Position numbers and translations under genes: made by a program | Shown: positions 55,114 through 64,000 of the stretch, in pieces | How the letters are laid out: every line of letters starts with the position of its first letter | Numbering within the stretch: the first letter of the stretch is position 1 | Source: Acidobacteriota bacterium | Lineage (GTDB): Bacteria; Acidobacteriota; Terriglobia; Acidiferrales; UBA7541 | Direction: 5' to 3' | NCBI GenBank assembly: GCA_003223215.1 | Contig: QHYH01000108.1 | Location: 1-64,000 of the forward strand | Length of the DNA stretch: 64,000 bases | The notes under the pieces: generated by a model | Database searches by the model: none | What the model saw: only the letters and a program-made list of their open reading frames with translations | What the model was told of the DNA's origin: nothing

Positions 55114-55413
55114 ATGTCGATGAGTCATCGCGTTCGTTGCAATTGCCACCGCTGTGTGATTCGCGGCCTCATGGGTCCGGCAGTCGTCGTCACCGTCGGC
55201 GTTTTGTTTCTTCTCGACCAACTTCGCGGCGGATATCTTTCTTTTGGCAATACTTTTCCCGTGATCCTTATCGTGATCGGAGTCATCAGTCTCGCAAGCA
55301 ACCTGGCCCCCGACGACGGACACATCTCGGGCCCGGTTCCCCCCGCACCTCCGGGAACCACGCCGCCACCGCAGAATCCTTACGCGAGCCAAGGGCCGGG
55401 TTCCGGACGCTGA
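55114..55413 (+). CDS. Small DUF5668-type membrane protein
   Basis: 99 residues from ATG 55114 (GGAGAAGG upstream). A short Cys/His-containing start (RCNCHRC) precedes two hydrophobic stretches (GPAVVVTVGVLFLLDQL, FPVILIVIGVISLASNLA) of the LiaI/LiaF transmembrane type, and a Pro-rich tail ends the protein. The RCNCHRC motif could bind a metal. It lies between two operon members with similar helices. Confidence 0.75.
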   Translation: MSMSHRVRCNCHRCVIRGLMGPAVVVTVGVLFLLDQLRGGYLSFGNTFPVILIVIGVISLASNLAPDDGHISGPVPPAPPGTTPPPQNPYASQGPGSGR

Positions 55414-55419
55414 CGATCC

Positions 55420-56775
55420 ATGGCCGATTCCCGTCCACCCCAACGATCGTTGTTCCCCGGGCTGGCCCTGCTTTTTGTCGGGCTGCTCCTGTTGGTGCAC
55501 AGCTATCGCGGTTTAGACATCGCCCAACTCTTTAGGCGTTGGTGGCCTTTGCTCATCATCTTCTGGGGCGCCATCAAGCTCTATGAGCGCATGGTAGCCG
55601 GCCGTTCGGGCCAGCCGCGGACTTCCCCCATCTCTGCTGGCGAGATTTTCCTGGTTCTCGGGCTGCTTTGTCTTCTCGGCGTCGTTGCCGCCGGCGACGT
55701 CGTAAAAACCAGATTCGCCGGGGCGGGCCTTGACTGGCCCGCCCGCGGTGACATCTTCCCTTTCGATCTGAATGTGAAACCGTTACCTGTTCCTGCTGAT
55801 TGCCGCATTACCATTCGTAACGGTCGCGGCGATATCAGCGTGCGCTCCGCAGACGATTCGCAAATTCACGTGGACGGCAAGAAAAACATCAAGGCCTGGA
55901 ACGAGACAGACGCCGAGCACATTGCTTCCGCCATCTCCTTCGAAATCGCCAAAAACGGCGACAGCTACGAAGTTCGCCCCGCGAATTCGGGCAGCGATTC
56001 GCGCGCCCGCGTGGATCTGGACATTTCCGTGCCAAAAGGCGCGGCGGTCACCATTCGCAATGAGCGAGGCGACGTTTCCGTGTCGGACATGAGCAAGCCC
56101 GTGATCGTCAACACCACCAGGGGAGACGTCGACATCCACAGTACCGGGGGAGACATCACGATTGATACGGGCAAAGGCGACGTCAAAGTCTCCGACACCA
56201 AAGGCAACGTCAAGATTTCCGGCCACGGCGGCGAAATTAATGTATCTTCAGCTACCGGCGGGCTCACCATTGACGGAGAGTTCTTCGGCCCGATTCGGGC
56301 CGACAAAATTGCCAAAGGCGTGCGCTTTGTCTCTCAGCGCACCGACCTCACGCTTACGCAGCTTACCGGTCATCTAGAGACCGGCTCGGGAAATCTTGAA
56401 ATCGCCGATGCGCCCGGGAACCTCACCCTGCGCACGAATTCTTATGACATTTCTATCGAAAACGCCGGCGGCAAATTGAAAGTGGACAACCGCAACGGCA
56501 ACATCGAAGTGCGTTTTTCCGTCCCGCCAAAAGAGGACGTCGAGATGACCAACTCTTCTTCCCCGATCACCCTCAGCCTTCCCGAGTCTTCGAGTTTCGA
56601 CATCGTCGCCGATTGCCACTCCTGCGACATTGATTCGGAATTTTCTTCCGATTCCTTGAAACAGACATCCTCCGGCGGCGATTCTCACTTGGAAGGAAAA
56701 TATGGCAAAAGCCGGGGACCGAAAATCACGCTGACAACCAGCTACGGCCCGATCTCCCTTCGAAAGACCAGTTAA
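55420..56775 (+). CDS. Membrane-anchored DUF4097 beta-repeat protein
   Basis: 451 residues. Three membrane segments at the N-terminus (LFPGLALLFVGLLLLVH, WWPLLIIFWGAIKLY, LVLGLLCLLGVVAAG) precede about 330 residues of DUF4097-type repeats, each a short strand ending in G-D/N (for example NGRGDISVRSAD, TRGDVDIHSTGGD, GKGDVKVSDTKGN). These repeats predict a long beta-solenoid. The solenoid would lie outside the inner membrane. It is the last gene of the ECF operon, 6 bp after its neighbour. Related LiaG-like proteins accompany envelope-stress systems. Confidence 0.85.
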   Translation: MADSRPPQRSLFPGLALLFVGLLLLVHSYRGLDIAQLFRRWWPLLIIFWGAIKLYERMVAGRSGQPRTSPISAGEIFLVLGLLCLLGVVAAGDVVKTRFAGAGLDWPARGDIFPFDLNVKPLPVPADCRITIRNGRGDISVRSADDSQIHVDGKKNIKAWNETDAEHIASAISFEIAKNGDSYEVRPANSGSDSRARVDLDISVPKGAAVTIRNERGDVSVSDMSKPVIVNTTRGDVDIHSTGGDITIDTGKGDVKVSDTKGNVKISGHGGEINVSSATGGLTIDGEFFGPIRADKIAKGVRFVSQRTDLTLTQLTGHLETGSGNLEIADAPGNLTLRTNSYDISIENAGGKLKVDNRNGNIEVRFSVPPKEDVEMTNSSSPITLSLPESSSFDIVADCHSCDIDSEFSSDSLKQTSSGGDSHLEGKYGKSRGPKITLTTSYGPISLRKTS

Positions 56776-57036
56776 GCCTGACCTTTCGGTTACCGGCGCC
56801 CCATTACTCGAGAAATCGGCGGCCTCGAGAGGGCGCTTTAGGCGATCGATTGCTTTGAACTAAAACTACGTTGCGCCCATCCGCATGGCAGGCAGCGCGA
56901 CTTCCCTGCCTCGGGCTTTCCACCATTAGGGAGAATAAGAACTCGCAAGGTAACGATGCGCGGGGCGGTATGACGCCAAGTCCTCGAGCCGGTCCGCGCA
57001 CACTTCCGCCGCCATGGCCGCACCGGCCGAGCTAAG

Positions 57037-58386
57037 CTATGGCCTGACCAAATAACCGGCGTTGGCCGCGACTTGGCCTAGCTGCTGCCACGTCGTTGCG
57101 GGAGGCGAACCGCCGCTGCTCAGAAACCCGCCAAACAAATTTTGCAGGCACGGCGCGGCTACCAGCGGCGCCTGCGGCGCAGGCAAAGTTGGCACGCTCG
57201 GATCGGATTGCGCAAGATTCATCGCATACGCGAGGTTGTTAATGTCATTGCTAGCGTCGCGGGGCGTCAGCGGCATGAGGCGCCAGCGCCATTCAATCAG
57301 CTTCAGCACCGAAGTGTGATCGAACACCAGATGGTTTACTTGCGGGTTGCTTGGACCTCCTTTGGCAAACGGGGAAGCGATAACCGTGGGCACGCGGAAG
57401 CCTAGCAACGTTTTCCCGTCGACGATGTCGGTATCGACTTGGTTGCCCGCCGTCGCACGAGGCGGCGCGACGTGCTCGAAGAAGCCGCCCCATTCGTCGA
57501 AATTCACGATGAACACGGTCGTCGCCCAATTCGGCCCGTTGGCGACTGCTTGGAATGTCCGGTACAAGAATTTGTCGCCTTCTCGAATGTCCGCGTGGGG
57601 GTGGTCGTCGTTCCCCGTTCCGTCGTCGAGAATGGTGTACTTCGGGTCCACAAAGGACACCGCGGGAAGCGTTCCGCTGGCAGCCGCAGCAAGAAACTCG
57701 TCATATAGCTTCGAAATACCAAGATACTTCGTGCCCCATAATGCCAGGAAAGGCACATTCGAATAGTAATAATTCGCGCTTACCCCTGCGGTCGCAAGGC
57801 TGTCCCAAATCGTCGGCAGGGAAGAAAGGCTGACGCTGTCGTCGAGGCGATCGGTTTGCGCAGCGTGGAGGAACAGCCGGTTGGGAAATGTTGGCCCGAG
57901 GATCGAAGCAAAGTAGCGATCGCACGTCGTGTAGTTTTGTGCGAGCGAGGCGTAAAACGGAATATCGGCTTCGCCGTAATAACCGATGGAGTAGAGGTCG
58001 TTGTTCCCGGCGTGGAGAAACCCGTCCATTTGACCGTTGTGGTATTCCACGCGCCCGCCATTGTAGGAGTGATCCGGACTGGGATGCGGACAGCCGGTGT
58101 TGTCGCCAGAGAGCGGTTGCGTCGGCTGCGCGACGCCGTTGTTGTCCACGAAGCTCAAGCCGGCCTGCTTGCCGTCAGCGTTGGGTAGCCAGCCGAGGAA
58201 ATGATCGAAGCTGCGGTTTTCCATCGTCACCACGACGATGTGTTCGATCCCGGTGGTCTTGGGATCTGGCAGAAGCGGAAGAGTTTCCTGCACAAAGGAC
58301 TGGCTGTGTGAGCGGCAGGCCCCGACGAGCAACGCTCCAGAGGCCAGCCCGGCATTCTTCAGCAACTCGCGACGATTGATCTTCAT
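57037..58386 (-). CDS. Tat-exported lipoprotein phosphoesterase (phospholipase C / AcpA family)
   Basis: 449 residues from ATG 58386 (GGGAG 8 bp upstream). The signal combines a twin-arginine NRRELLKNAG with a lipobox LVGAC, so it is probably a Tat lipoprotein. The phosphoesterase domain begins IEHIVVVTMENRSFDHFLGWLP (metal-binding E-N-R-S-F-D-H), with SPDHSYNGG, NDDHPHADIREGD and IVNFDEWGGFFEHVAPP further on. The family hydrolyses phosphodiesters or monoesters such as phosphatidylcholine; the preferred substrate here is unknown. It appears monocistronic. Confidence 0.9.
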   Translation of the reverse strand: MKINRRELLKNAGLASGALLVGACRSHSQSFVQETLPLLPDPKTTGIEHIVVVTMENRSFDHFLGWLPNADGKQAGLSFVDNNGVAQPTQPLSGDNTGCPHPSPDHSYNGGRVEYHNGQMDGFLHAGNNDLYSIGYYGEADIPFYASLAQNYTTCDRYFASILGPTFPNRLFLHAAQTDRLDDSVSLSSLPTIWDSLATAGVSANYYYSNVPFLALWGTKYLGISKLYDEFLAAAASGTLPAVSFVDPKYTILDDGTGNDDHPHADIREGDKFLYRTFQAVANGPNWATTVFIVNFDEWGGFFEHVAPPRATAGNQVDTDIVDGKTLLGFRVPTVIASPFAKGGPSNPQVNHLVFDHTSVLKLIEWRWRLMPLTPRDASNDINNLAYAMNLAQSDPSVPTLPAPQAPLVAAPCLQNLFGGFLSSGGSPPATTWQQLGQVAANAGYLVRP

Positions 58387-58500
58387 GACCACACTCCCGT
58401 GGAGAAAACAGATTCTTGAAATCTTGGACGCTTTCACGAGCGCCCGTAGGCTGGAAGAAGGATGGGAAGTGGAGGATAAATCATTGAGCTAAGCAGGCAA

Positions 58501-58516
58501 TCGGGTGTAAACCCGA
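58501..58516. terminator. Short hairpin between aroA and the phosphoesterase gene
   Basis: TCGGGT and ACCCGA form a 6-bp stem with a GTAA tetraloop, 47 bp beyond the aroA stop. No T-tract is evident, so the role is uncertain. Confidence 0.3.
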
Positions 58517-58562
58517 GACGAATACCGGGAGATAAGGCAGGAACGACTGGCGGGGCTTTACC

Positions 58563-59873
58563 TCAGCGCTCCGCGAGCCGGTTCAACTCGGAGAAAAATG
58601 CGGGAAAAGACACGCCTGCACAATTCGCGTCGCGAATCACCGTGTTTCCTTCCGCGGCCAAGCCCGCCACAGCAAACGCCATGGCAATGCGGTGATCGCC
58701 GCGCGGATCAATCTCGGCTCCGCGCAGTTTTCCGGCGACGCGCCCCGCCACTTGCAAACCGTCCGGCCGCTCCTCGACCTTTGCGTCCATACGCCGCAGA
58801 TTCTCGGCGAGGGCAGCAATTCGGTCGCTTTCTTTGACGCGCAGTTCCGCCGCATCGCGAATCTCGATGCCTTCTTCCGTGTACGGACCCAGCGCCGCCA
58901 GCATCGGCAGCTCATCAATCACCAGCGGAATGCGTTCGCCGGCAATAACGCCGCCCTTCAGCGAGGCGCCTTTCACGGCGAGATCGCCGACGATTTCTCC
59001 TTGCGAACTCTTCAAACCGAGCATCTGAATCGCAGCGCCCATTTCGGCGAAGACATCGAGGATGGCGGTCCGCGTGGGATTCAGGCCCACGTTGTGGATG
59101 AGCACGTTCGAATCAGGAAACAGCGAAGCCGCAGCGAGAAAAAATACAGCCGAAGACAGATCCCCTGGCACGTCAAGCGACTTCGCTAGCAGCTGTCCGC
59201 TTCCGTTGCCCGCGCCCAGGCCACGCACGCGAATGGTCTGCCCACTTTTTTCGATGCTCGCGCCAAATTCTTCCAGCGCCAGCTCGGTGTGATCCCTCGT
59301 GGGCGCTGGCTCCGTCACGCCGGTTACGCCTTCCGCGAACAATCCCGCCAGCAGCACTGCCGACTTCACCTGCGCGCTGGCCATGGGCATTTGGTAATCG
59401 ATCCCGCGCAGCTCTGCGCCGTGGATTTCAAGCGGTGCAAAGTTGTCTTCTCGACCCCGAATGTCCGCGCCCATTTCGCGCAGCGGCGCAATCACGCGCT
59501 TCATCGGCCGCTTTTGTAGGGAATCGTCGCCGGTCAACTTGGTGGAGAAACTCTGCCCGGCGAGAATTCCAGCGAGCAGCCGCATGGTGGTTCCAGAATT
59601 TCCCGCATCCAGCGCCCGCCAGCTGCTCCTCAGTCCATGCGCGCCGCGTCCGGTCACGCGTACGGTGTCTTTGACTGTTTTTACTTCCGCGCCAAGCGCG
59701 CTCATGCAGCCGAGTGTGCTGTGGCAGTCGGCGGCGGCAGAAAAGTTTCGCAACTCGCTTGTGCCTTCGGCGAGCGCCGCTAACATCGCATAGCGGTGGG
59801 AGATGGACTTGTCGCCCGGCAGCTCCACGGCGCCCGTCAAATATTTCGCAGGCCGGATCGTTTCTTTCTTCAC
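58563..59873 (-). CDS. aroA: 3-phosphoshikimate 1-carboxyvinyltransferase (EPSP synthase)
   Basis: 436 residues of normal length. Diagnostic motifs are LPGDKSISHRYAMLAALAEG near the N-terminus, LDAGNSGTTMRLLAGILAGQ (PEP/glyphosate-loop region), DGDDSLQKRP-like TGDDSLQKRPMKRVI, and the C-terminal RVKESDRIAALAENLR with DPRGDHRIAMAFAVAGL. It joins shikimate-3-phosphate and PEP in the chorismate pathway. The LDAGNSGTT form differs from E. coli's LGNAGTA and suggests a class II-like enzyme. It stands alone. Confidence 0.96.
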   Translation of the reverse strand: MKKETIRPAKYLTGAVELPGDKSISHRYAMLAALAEGTSELRNFSAAADCHSTLGCMSALGAEVKTVKDTVRVTGRGAHGLRSSWRALDAGNSGTTMRLLAGILAGQSFSTKLTGDDSLQKRPMKRVIAPLREMGADIRGREDNFAPLEIHGAELRGIDYQMPMASAQVKSAVLLAGLFAEGVTGVTEPAPTRDHTELALEEFGASIEKSGQTIRVRGLGAGNGSGQLLAKSLDVPGDLSSAVFFLAAASLFPDSNVLIHNVGLNPTRTAILDVFAEMGAAIQMLGLKSSQGEIVGDLAVKGASLKGGVIAGERIPLVIDELPMLAALGPYTEEGIEIRDAAELRVKESDRIAALAENLRRMDAKVEERPDGLQVAGRVAGKLRGAEIDPRGDHRIAMAFAVAGLAAEGNTVIRDANCAGVSFPAFFSELNRLAER

Positions 59874-60128
59874 AAAAAGATTCTAGCACTCCTGCGGCTT
59901 GTGACCATGAATGGCGATCTCGTGCCTGGTCCGAATTCCTAGCTTCGCTCGGGATGACCATGCGCCCGGGCCACACCGTCCCACCGGAGCGCCGGATTTC
60001 CGCTTTCCCGTCGCTCTTTTTTACGTGCTTCCTGTCCTTGCGGCCAGTTTTTTCTCCAGGCACCGCCTCCTTTTCTCCATGAAATCAAATCGCCGCTTAG
60101 AACGTATCATTCAGTGAGGAGAATTCGA

Positions 60129-60959
60129 ATGCCAGCCCGCAGCCAGTTCGCACAACTCGCCACAAAGTTCGGGGTATTGGTTGGCGCGATCCTTGTTGTC
60201 ACCGTTTTGCTTTCCGCTATGCCCGGTCACCACGCGCCCGCGGTCGAATCGCAACAATCCCTCGCGCCGACCGCTGCGCAACCTCAGCAACCCTCGCCGG
60301 GCCTGGATCCCGATATGCCCGGGATGGATATGAACGATGCCAAGGCGAACGAAGCCCACGCGGTTCACGACATGACGCCTGGACACCACGCGCGCAACCC
60401 GCACATGTATATGACCGCAGCGCGCACGCAGTCATCCGAGGACGTCGCACGGGCCAAGGAAATTATGGACCAGCTGCGCGACGGCATCGCCAAGTACAAG
60501 GACTATCGCGTCGCCCTCGCCGACGGCTACAAAATCTTTCTTCCGAACCTCAAACAGCCGGAATATCACTTTACGAATTATAGGAACGGTTTTCTCGAGG
60601 CTTTCACGTTCGAACCGTCCCGTCCCACTTCCCTGCTCTACAAGAAGACTTCTGCCGGCTACGAACTGGTAGGCGCCATGTACACCATGCCCAAGCGCGC
60701 CACCGAAGACGAGCTCAACGAACGCATTCCGCTGAGCGTCGCGACCTGGCACCTGCACACCAACCTCTGCATGCCGCCTCGCGATCAACTGCCGAGCGCC
60801 GACTGGAGTAGGTTCGGCCTGCGCGGCTCGATCTCCACCGACGAAGGTTGCGCCGCCGCTCGGGGACGCTTTCACCCGGTCATCTTTGGCTGGATGGTGC
60901 ACGTCTACCCCTACGAGGATTCGCTGGACAAAATCTTCGCCATGCACCACCGCGACTAG
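60129..60959 (+). CDS. Secreted His/Met-rich protein of unknown function
   Basis: 276 residues from ATG 60129 (GAGGAG 8 bp upstream), with an N-terminal export/anchor helix (FGVLVGAILVVTVLLSAMPG). A Pro/Gln linker leads to a His/Met-rich stretch (DPDMPGMDMND, HAVHDMTPGHHARNPHMYM) like copper-binding regions of CopC/PcoE-type proteins. The folded part has DGYKIFLPNLKQPEYHFTNY, VATWHLHTNLCMPP and GRFHPVIFGWMVHVYPYED, rich in conserved-looking His. I know no named family for it. A periplasmic metal-binding role is inferred from composition only. Confidence 0.7.
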   Translation: MPARSQFAQLATKFGVLVGAILVVTVLLSAMPGHHAPAVESQQSLAPTAAQPQQPSPGLDPDMPGMDMNDAKANEAHAVHDMTPGHHARNPHMYMTAARTQSSEDVARAKEIMDQLRDGIAKYKDYRVALADGYKIFLPNLKQPEYHFTNYRNGFLEAFTFEPSRPTSLLYKKTSAGYELVGAMYTMPKRATEDELNERIPLSVATWHLHTNLCMPPRDQLPSADWSRFGLRGSISTDEGCAAARGRFHPVIFGWMVHVYPYEDSLDKIFAMHHRD

Positions 60960-61155
60960 ATCGGCAAAGCTCCGCCTTACCGGCGAAAGAGCGGGGTGAG
61001 GACTAGAACGCCTAGCGCTAAAGGCTGGTGCATAACCTTGGAATCAACCCCTTGATGGCTGCGAGAAGCCGAAGCGCGAGCGCGGCAGATCTCAAAAAAA
61101 AAGAGGAAATTCCGTGAATAGCGCAACTGTTTCTTGACAGTGTATCTATACCCCC

Positions 61156-61371
61156 TTGGCCAAACAAGCCGCTTTGCCCAAGGACGATTTACTCGAACCG
61201 GTGGACCAGCTCCTGGAGGACCCGCAACTGCTCGAGCTCGTCCGCGGCTGTCTGGTTACCCGCTCTCCGGCTTCTACGCGCACCGGCCGCACCGGCGTGG
61301 CCCCAGATCGCCTGCTGCGCTGTTGCGTGCTCAAGCACTTTAAAAGCGCGCGGCAAGAATCCGGCCGCTGA
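61156..61371 (+). pseudogene. Transposase remnant, N-terminal fragment
   Basis: 71 residues match the start of an ISNCY/IS5-like transposase (LVRGCLVTRSPASTRTGRTG followed by APDRLLRCCVLKHFK). After LKHFK the sequence jumps to unrelated codons and stops. The next segment of the transposase lies just downstream in another frame, so the middle has been deleted. Confidence 0.65.
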
Positions 61372-61372
61372 A

Positions 61373-62029
61373 ATGGCGATCCCCGAACTCCGGAAGGAGA
61401 TCGAGCACTATTGTAAGCTCGGAGACCGTGTGATCGATCAGGCCCGCCGTCGCGTGCTCGAGGGAGAGCAAGTTCCCAACGCCGAAAAGATCTATTCCAT
61501 CTTTGAAGCCCACACCGACCTGATCAAGCGCGGCAAGGTGCAAACACCGCTGGAGTTCGGCCACAAAGTTTTTCTTGCCGAAAGTGTCCAAGGGTTGATC
61601 ACGCAATACGAAGTGCTCGAGGGCAACCCTAACGATGAACAACACGTGGAACCTTCCCTCAAATGCCACAAGAAAATGTTCGGCCACGTCCCAGAACTGT
61701 ATAGTACGGATCGGGGTTTCTTCAGTGAGAAGAATGTAAAGTTGTGCGAGCGAAAGAGTGTGAAGGTGGTTTGTATCCCGCAGTGTGGCGGACAGAAAAC
61801 GGACGAGCGCAAAGCCTACGAGAAGAGTCCCGATTTCAAAAAAGGACAGCGCTTTCGAGCTGGCATCGAAGGGACCATCTCCGTGCTGTTCCGCGGTCGT
61901 GGCATGAAGCGCTGTCGCGACGAAGGGCGTAAGCGCTTTGAGTTGTGGGTGGGCGCGGCCGTGCTGGCCAACAACTTGATGAGAATTGCAGCCTTGCGAA
62001 AGAAACGGTCACGTCAGTCTTCCGCGTGA
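61373..62029 (+). pseudogene. Transposase remnant, C-terminal fragment
   Basis: 218 residues resemble the catalytic C-terminal half of the same ISNCY-like transposase (KIYSIFEAHTDLIKRGKVQTPLEFGHKV, DRGFFSEKN, RFRAGIEGTISVLFRGRGMKRC). It is in a different frame from the N-terminal piece, 1 bp after its stop. With the middle missing, the element should be immobile. I could not define terminal inverted repeats or target duplications. Confidence 0.7.
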
Positions 62030-62242
62030 TGCCGGAATCCGGCAACAACCGTCGGCTGTCACATGCCGTCGCAACCAACCACAGGCCGGCTAAGTCCTTG
62101 AATTCCCTTTGTAAATCAAGGTTTTGCTGCTGAAATAGGCGTTTCGATACAGAAACTAGCTAAATCTTCCTGCCTGGGCAACCCCTCCAACCCCTCCCGT
62201 CCAATTGCCTCTAGTACGGCTGCCGCGTATTATGGAAAGTTC

Positions 62243-64000
62243 ATGCTTACGGCTGGGGCGCATCCGTCGAATGGTTGGCTTGCTTGTTGGTTCGCTCTTT
62301 TTGCGTTCTTCGCTGAGCTGTGCCTGATTCCGAGTACTCTCAACGCTCAGCAGCCGGAAATCCTCCCTCTTAGCCAAGTTAAGCCCGGCATGCAGGGCTA
62401 CGCCTACACCATCTTTACCGGCGACAAGATCGAGAAGTTCGACCTCGAAGTCCTGGGTGTGCTTGCGAATTTCCTCGGCCCGAAACAGTCCATCATCCTC
62501 GTTCAGCTTAAGGGGCCAAAAGTCGAACACACCGGCGTCGTTGCCGGCATGAGCGGCAGTCCGGTTTATCTTGAGGGCAAGCTCGCCGGGGCGCTATCCC
62601 TGAAGCTCGGTATCTTCACCAAGGAGCCCATCGCCGGCGTCACGCCCATTCAGGATGTCTTGCATCCTCCGCCTTCGGCGATCGCGGAACTTCCCATGCC
62701 GCAGTTTGGTGCTGCTTCGGAAACCTTCGCAAGCGCGGGGTTTCCTTCTGGTTCTGCCCTCGAACTCATAGAAACGCCGTTGGTCTTCTCCGGGTTTGCG
62801 CCGGCCGCGCTCCAGCAGTTCGCGAAGCAAATCCAAGGCTACGGCCTGGTGGCCACGCAAGGCGGCACCGCAGCCCCCAGCCCTCAAGATGCCCACCTGG
62901 TGGCCGGCGACATGGCCGGCATGGTTCTGGTGCAAGGCGATGCCTCCATCAATTCGGCTTGCACCGTCACCGCCGTCGAGGGAGACCGCGTTTTTCTCTG
63001 CGGCCATCCGTTCTTGAGTCTTGGTGACGTGCAGCTTCCGATGGCGCGCAGCCACGTGGTCACGACCCTTTCCTCCGATCTTGCCTCCACGAAAATCGTC
63101 AACGTGGCCGGCTCCATCGGCACCATCACCGGCGACCACCTCACCGCGGTCACCGGCAAGCTCGGCAGGCCTCCGGCGATGATTCCGTTGGACCTATCTC
63201 TTCGCGCTTTAAATTCGGAAAAGAATCTACACTTTGAAATCATTAACCACCCCAAGCTCACGCCGCTTCTCGTGGGGCTCACCACGTTCAATGGGCTGAC
63301 GCAGAATCCGGTCTACGGCGAAGGCACCACCCTTCATCTCACCGGCGAAATTCGCCTCCAGGGCCACCCGGCCGTCGAGATTGAAAACACCTTTGCGCCC
63401 ATCGACAGCCTTACCCCCGACGGTTTTCCCATCGCGCTCACAATGCAAGGCGTTTTTACGCGGCTTTTCTCCAACACGTTTGAGCCGGCCAAAGTTGACG
63501 GCATCTCGCTGCGCGTCGACAGCGTTCCCGGGCGCAAGTCCTTCACCATCGAAAGCGCCTGGCTCGAAAACGGCGAAGCCGCTCCGGGCGAGACCGTGCG
63601 TGTTCGCGCGCTTCTCCGCCCCTACCGCGGGGCGCCGCAGATTCAGGAAACGACCGTACGCGTCCCCGACCAGGTTTCCCGAGGAAGCACTCTTCGCTTG
63701 CTTGTCACCGACGGCGAAATGCTCAATCGCGCTTCCCGTGGCTTCGCTTTCGCGGGCGTCGGCGGTGGCCCTGCCGGCCTCGACCAGCTCATCTCTCTAC
63801 TGAACCGGGAGCGCCGCAATGACCGTTTATATGTTGGGCTTTTCGTCCCGGCGCCCACGCTGCTCTGGGACGATAAGGAACTTCCAAACATTCCGCTTTC
63901 TCAGATTGGCATCGTGGATGGCCGCCCGGGCCCTGGCAGCGTGCAAGTGCTTCGCGAATCTCTTGCCAACGAAGCTTCCATCCCTCTCGGGGGCCCCGTT
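62243..64000 (+). CDS. SpoIVB peptidase (S55) domain protein, 3' end outside window
   Basis: The frame from ATG 62243 stays open to the last base (586 codons seen). A hydrophobic N-terminal segment (WLACWFALFAFFAEL) is probably a signal or anchor. The S55 domain follows: VKPGMQGYAYTIFTGDKIEKFD, LVQLKGPKVEHTGVVAGMSG, SPVYLEGKLAG, and later CGHPFLSLGDVQLPMARSHV. The MSGSP motif carries the catalytic Ser of SpoIVB-type peptidases. Acidobacteria do not form endospores, so the role differs; such proteins may be envelope or outer-membrane-associated peptidases. The C-terminal part looks beta-rich. Confidence 0.85.
   Translation, partial: MLTAGAHPSNGWLACWFALFAFFAELCLIPSTLNAQQPEILPLSQVKPGMQGYAYTIFTGDKIEKFDLEVLGVLANFLGPKQSIILVQLKGPKVEHTGVVAGMSGSPVYLEGKLAGALSLKLGIFTKEPIAGVTPIQDVLHPPPSAIAELPMPQFGAASETFASAGFPSGSALELIETPLVFSGFAPAALQQFAKQIQGYGLVATQGGTAAPSPQDAHLVAGDMAGMVLVQGDASINSACTVTAVEGDRVFLCGHPFLSLGDVQLPMARSHVVTTLSSDLASTKIVNVAGSIGTITGDHLTAVTGKLGRPPAMIPLDLSLRALNSEKNLHFEIINHPKLTPLLVGLTTFNGLTQNPVYGEGTTLHLTGEIRLQGHPAVEIENTFAPIDSLTPDGFPIALTMQGVFTRLFSNTFEPAKVDGISLRVDSVPGRKSFTIESAWLENGEAAPGETVRVRALLRPYRGAPQIQETTVRVPDQVSRGSTLRLLVTDGEMLNRASRGFAFAGVGGGPAGLDQLISLLNRERRNDRLYVGLFVPAPTLLWDDKELPNIPLSQIGIVDGRPGPGSVQVLRESLANEASIPLGGPV

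Overview
The window looks like Acidobacteriota (Terriglobia-like) chromosome. This rests on gene content rather than a marker gene: a large Oar-type TonB-dependent receptor with an N-terminal carboxypeptidase-regulatory domain, a long hopanoid operon beside lipid A genes, many Tat-exported enzymes, an exported-protease cluster under a sigma-54 activator, and DUF72, DUF3179 and DUF4097 proteins. GC is high and genes are dense on both strands. I see no rRNA, tRNA or CRISPR array.

Region 1-9080 is the most distinctive part. A DUF4338 (DruA-like) fragment abuts a truncated multi-pass membrane gene. Next come a sensor-less sigma-54 activator, a PilZ protein, three tandem subtilases that share an unusual C-terminal 'VWG' repeat region, and an intact paralogue of the truncated membrane gene. 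Palindromes of the form GACA-N3-TGTC lie upstream of the activator, of subtilase 1 and of subtilase 2, and a GG-N10-GC (-24/-12) element lies 60-75 bp downstream of a site in each case. I read this as a self-contained, undescribed sigma-54 protease regulon.

Region 9900-32700 is mixed accessory and metabolic content: the TonB receptor, hpf, a DUF72 protein, monooxygenase-like proteins, hydrolases, a Tat-type cupin, a DUF3179 gene, an isoprenylcysteine-methyltransferase-like protein, a hybrid histidine kinase, a beta-lactamase-family hydrolase, an S9 peptidase and a Tat-exported alanine racemase. The DUF3179 gene has an in-frame TGA at the first position of a CxxC motif, followed by a SECIS-like hairpin, so it is a candidate selenoprotein. 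Three genes here (18545-18788, 24624-25275, 27156-30045) carry single-base frameshifts, which could be decay or sequencing error.

Region 32658-45707 reads leftward. lpxL-type acyltransferase, lpxD and a P-loop protein precede shc, a radical-SAM-like protein without a cluster motif, hpnA, hpnG, two zinc-type dehydrogenases, a fused hpnC-hpnD gene and hpnE. Together these make squalene (HpnC/D/E), cyclise it (Shc) and modify the side chain (HpnA/G), next to outer-membrane lipid A acylation.

Region 45800-64000 holds a GT39-type glycosyltransferase, a hydrolase lacking its nucleophile, a GNAT protein, a flippase-like/nrdR/dipeptidase operon, an ECF sigma/anti-sigma envelope operon, a Tat lipoprotein phosphoesterase, aroA, a His/Met-rich secreted protein, a transposase remnant and the 5' part of a SpoIVB-type (S55) protein that runs off the window.
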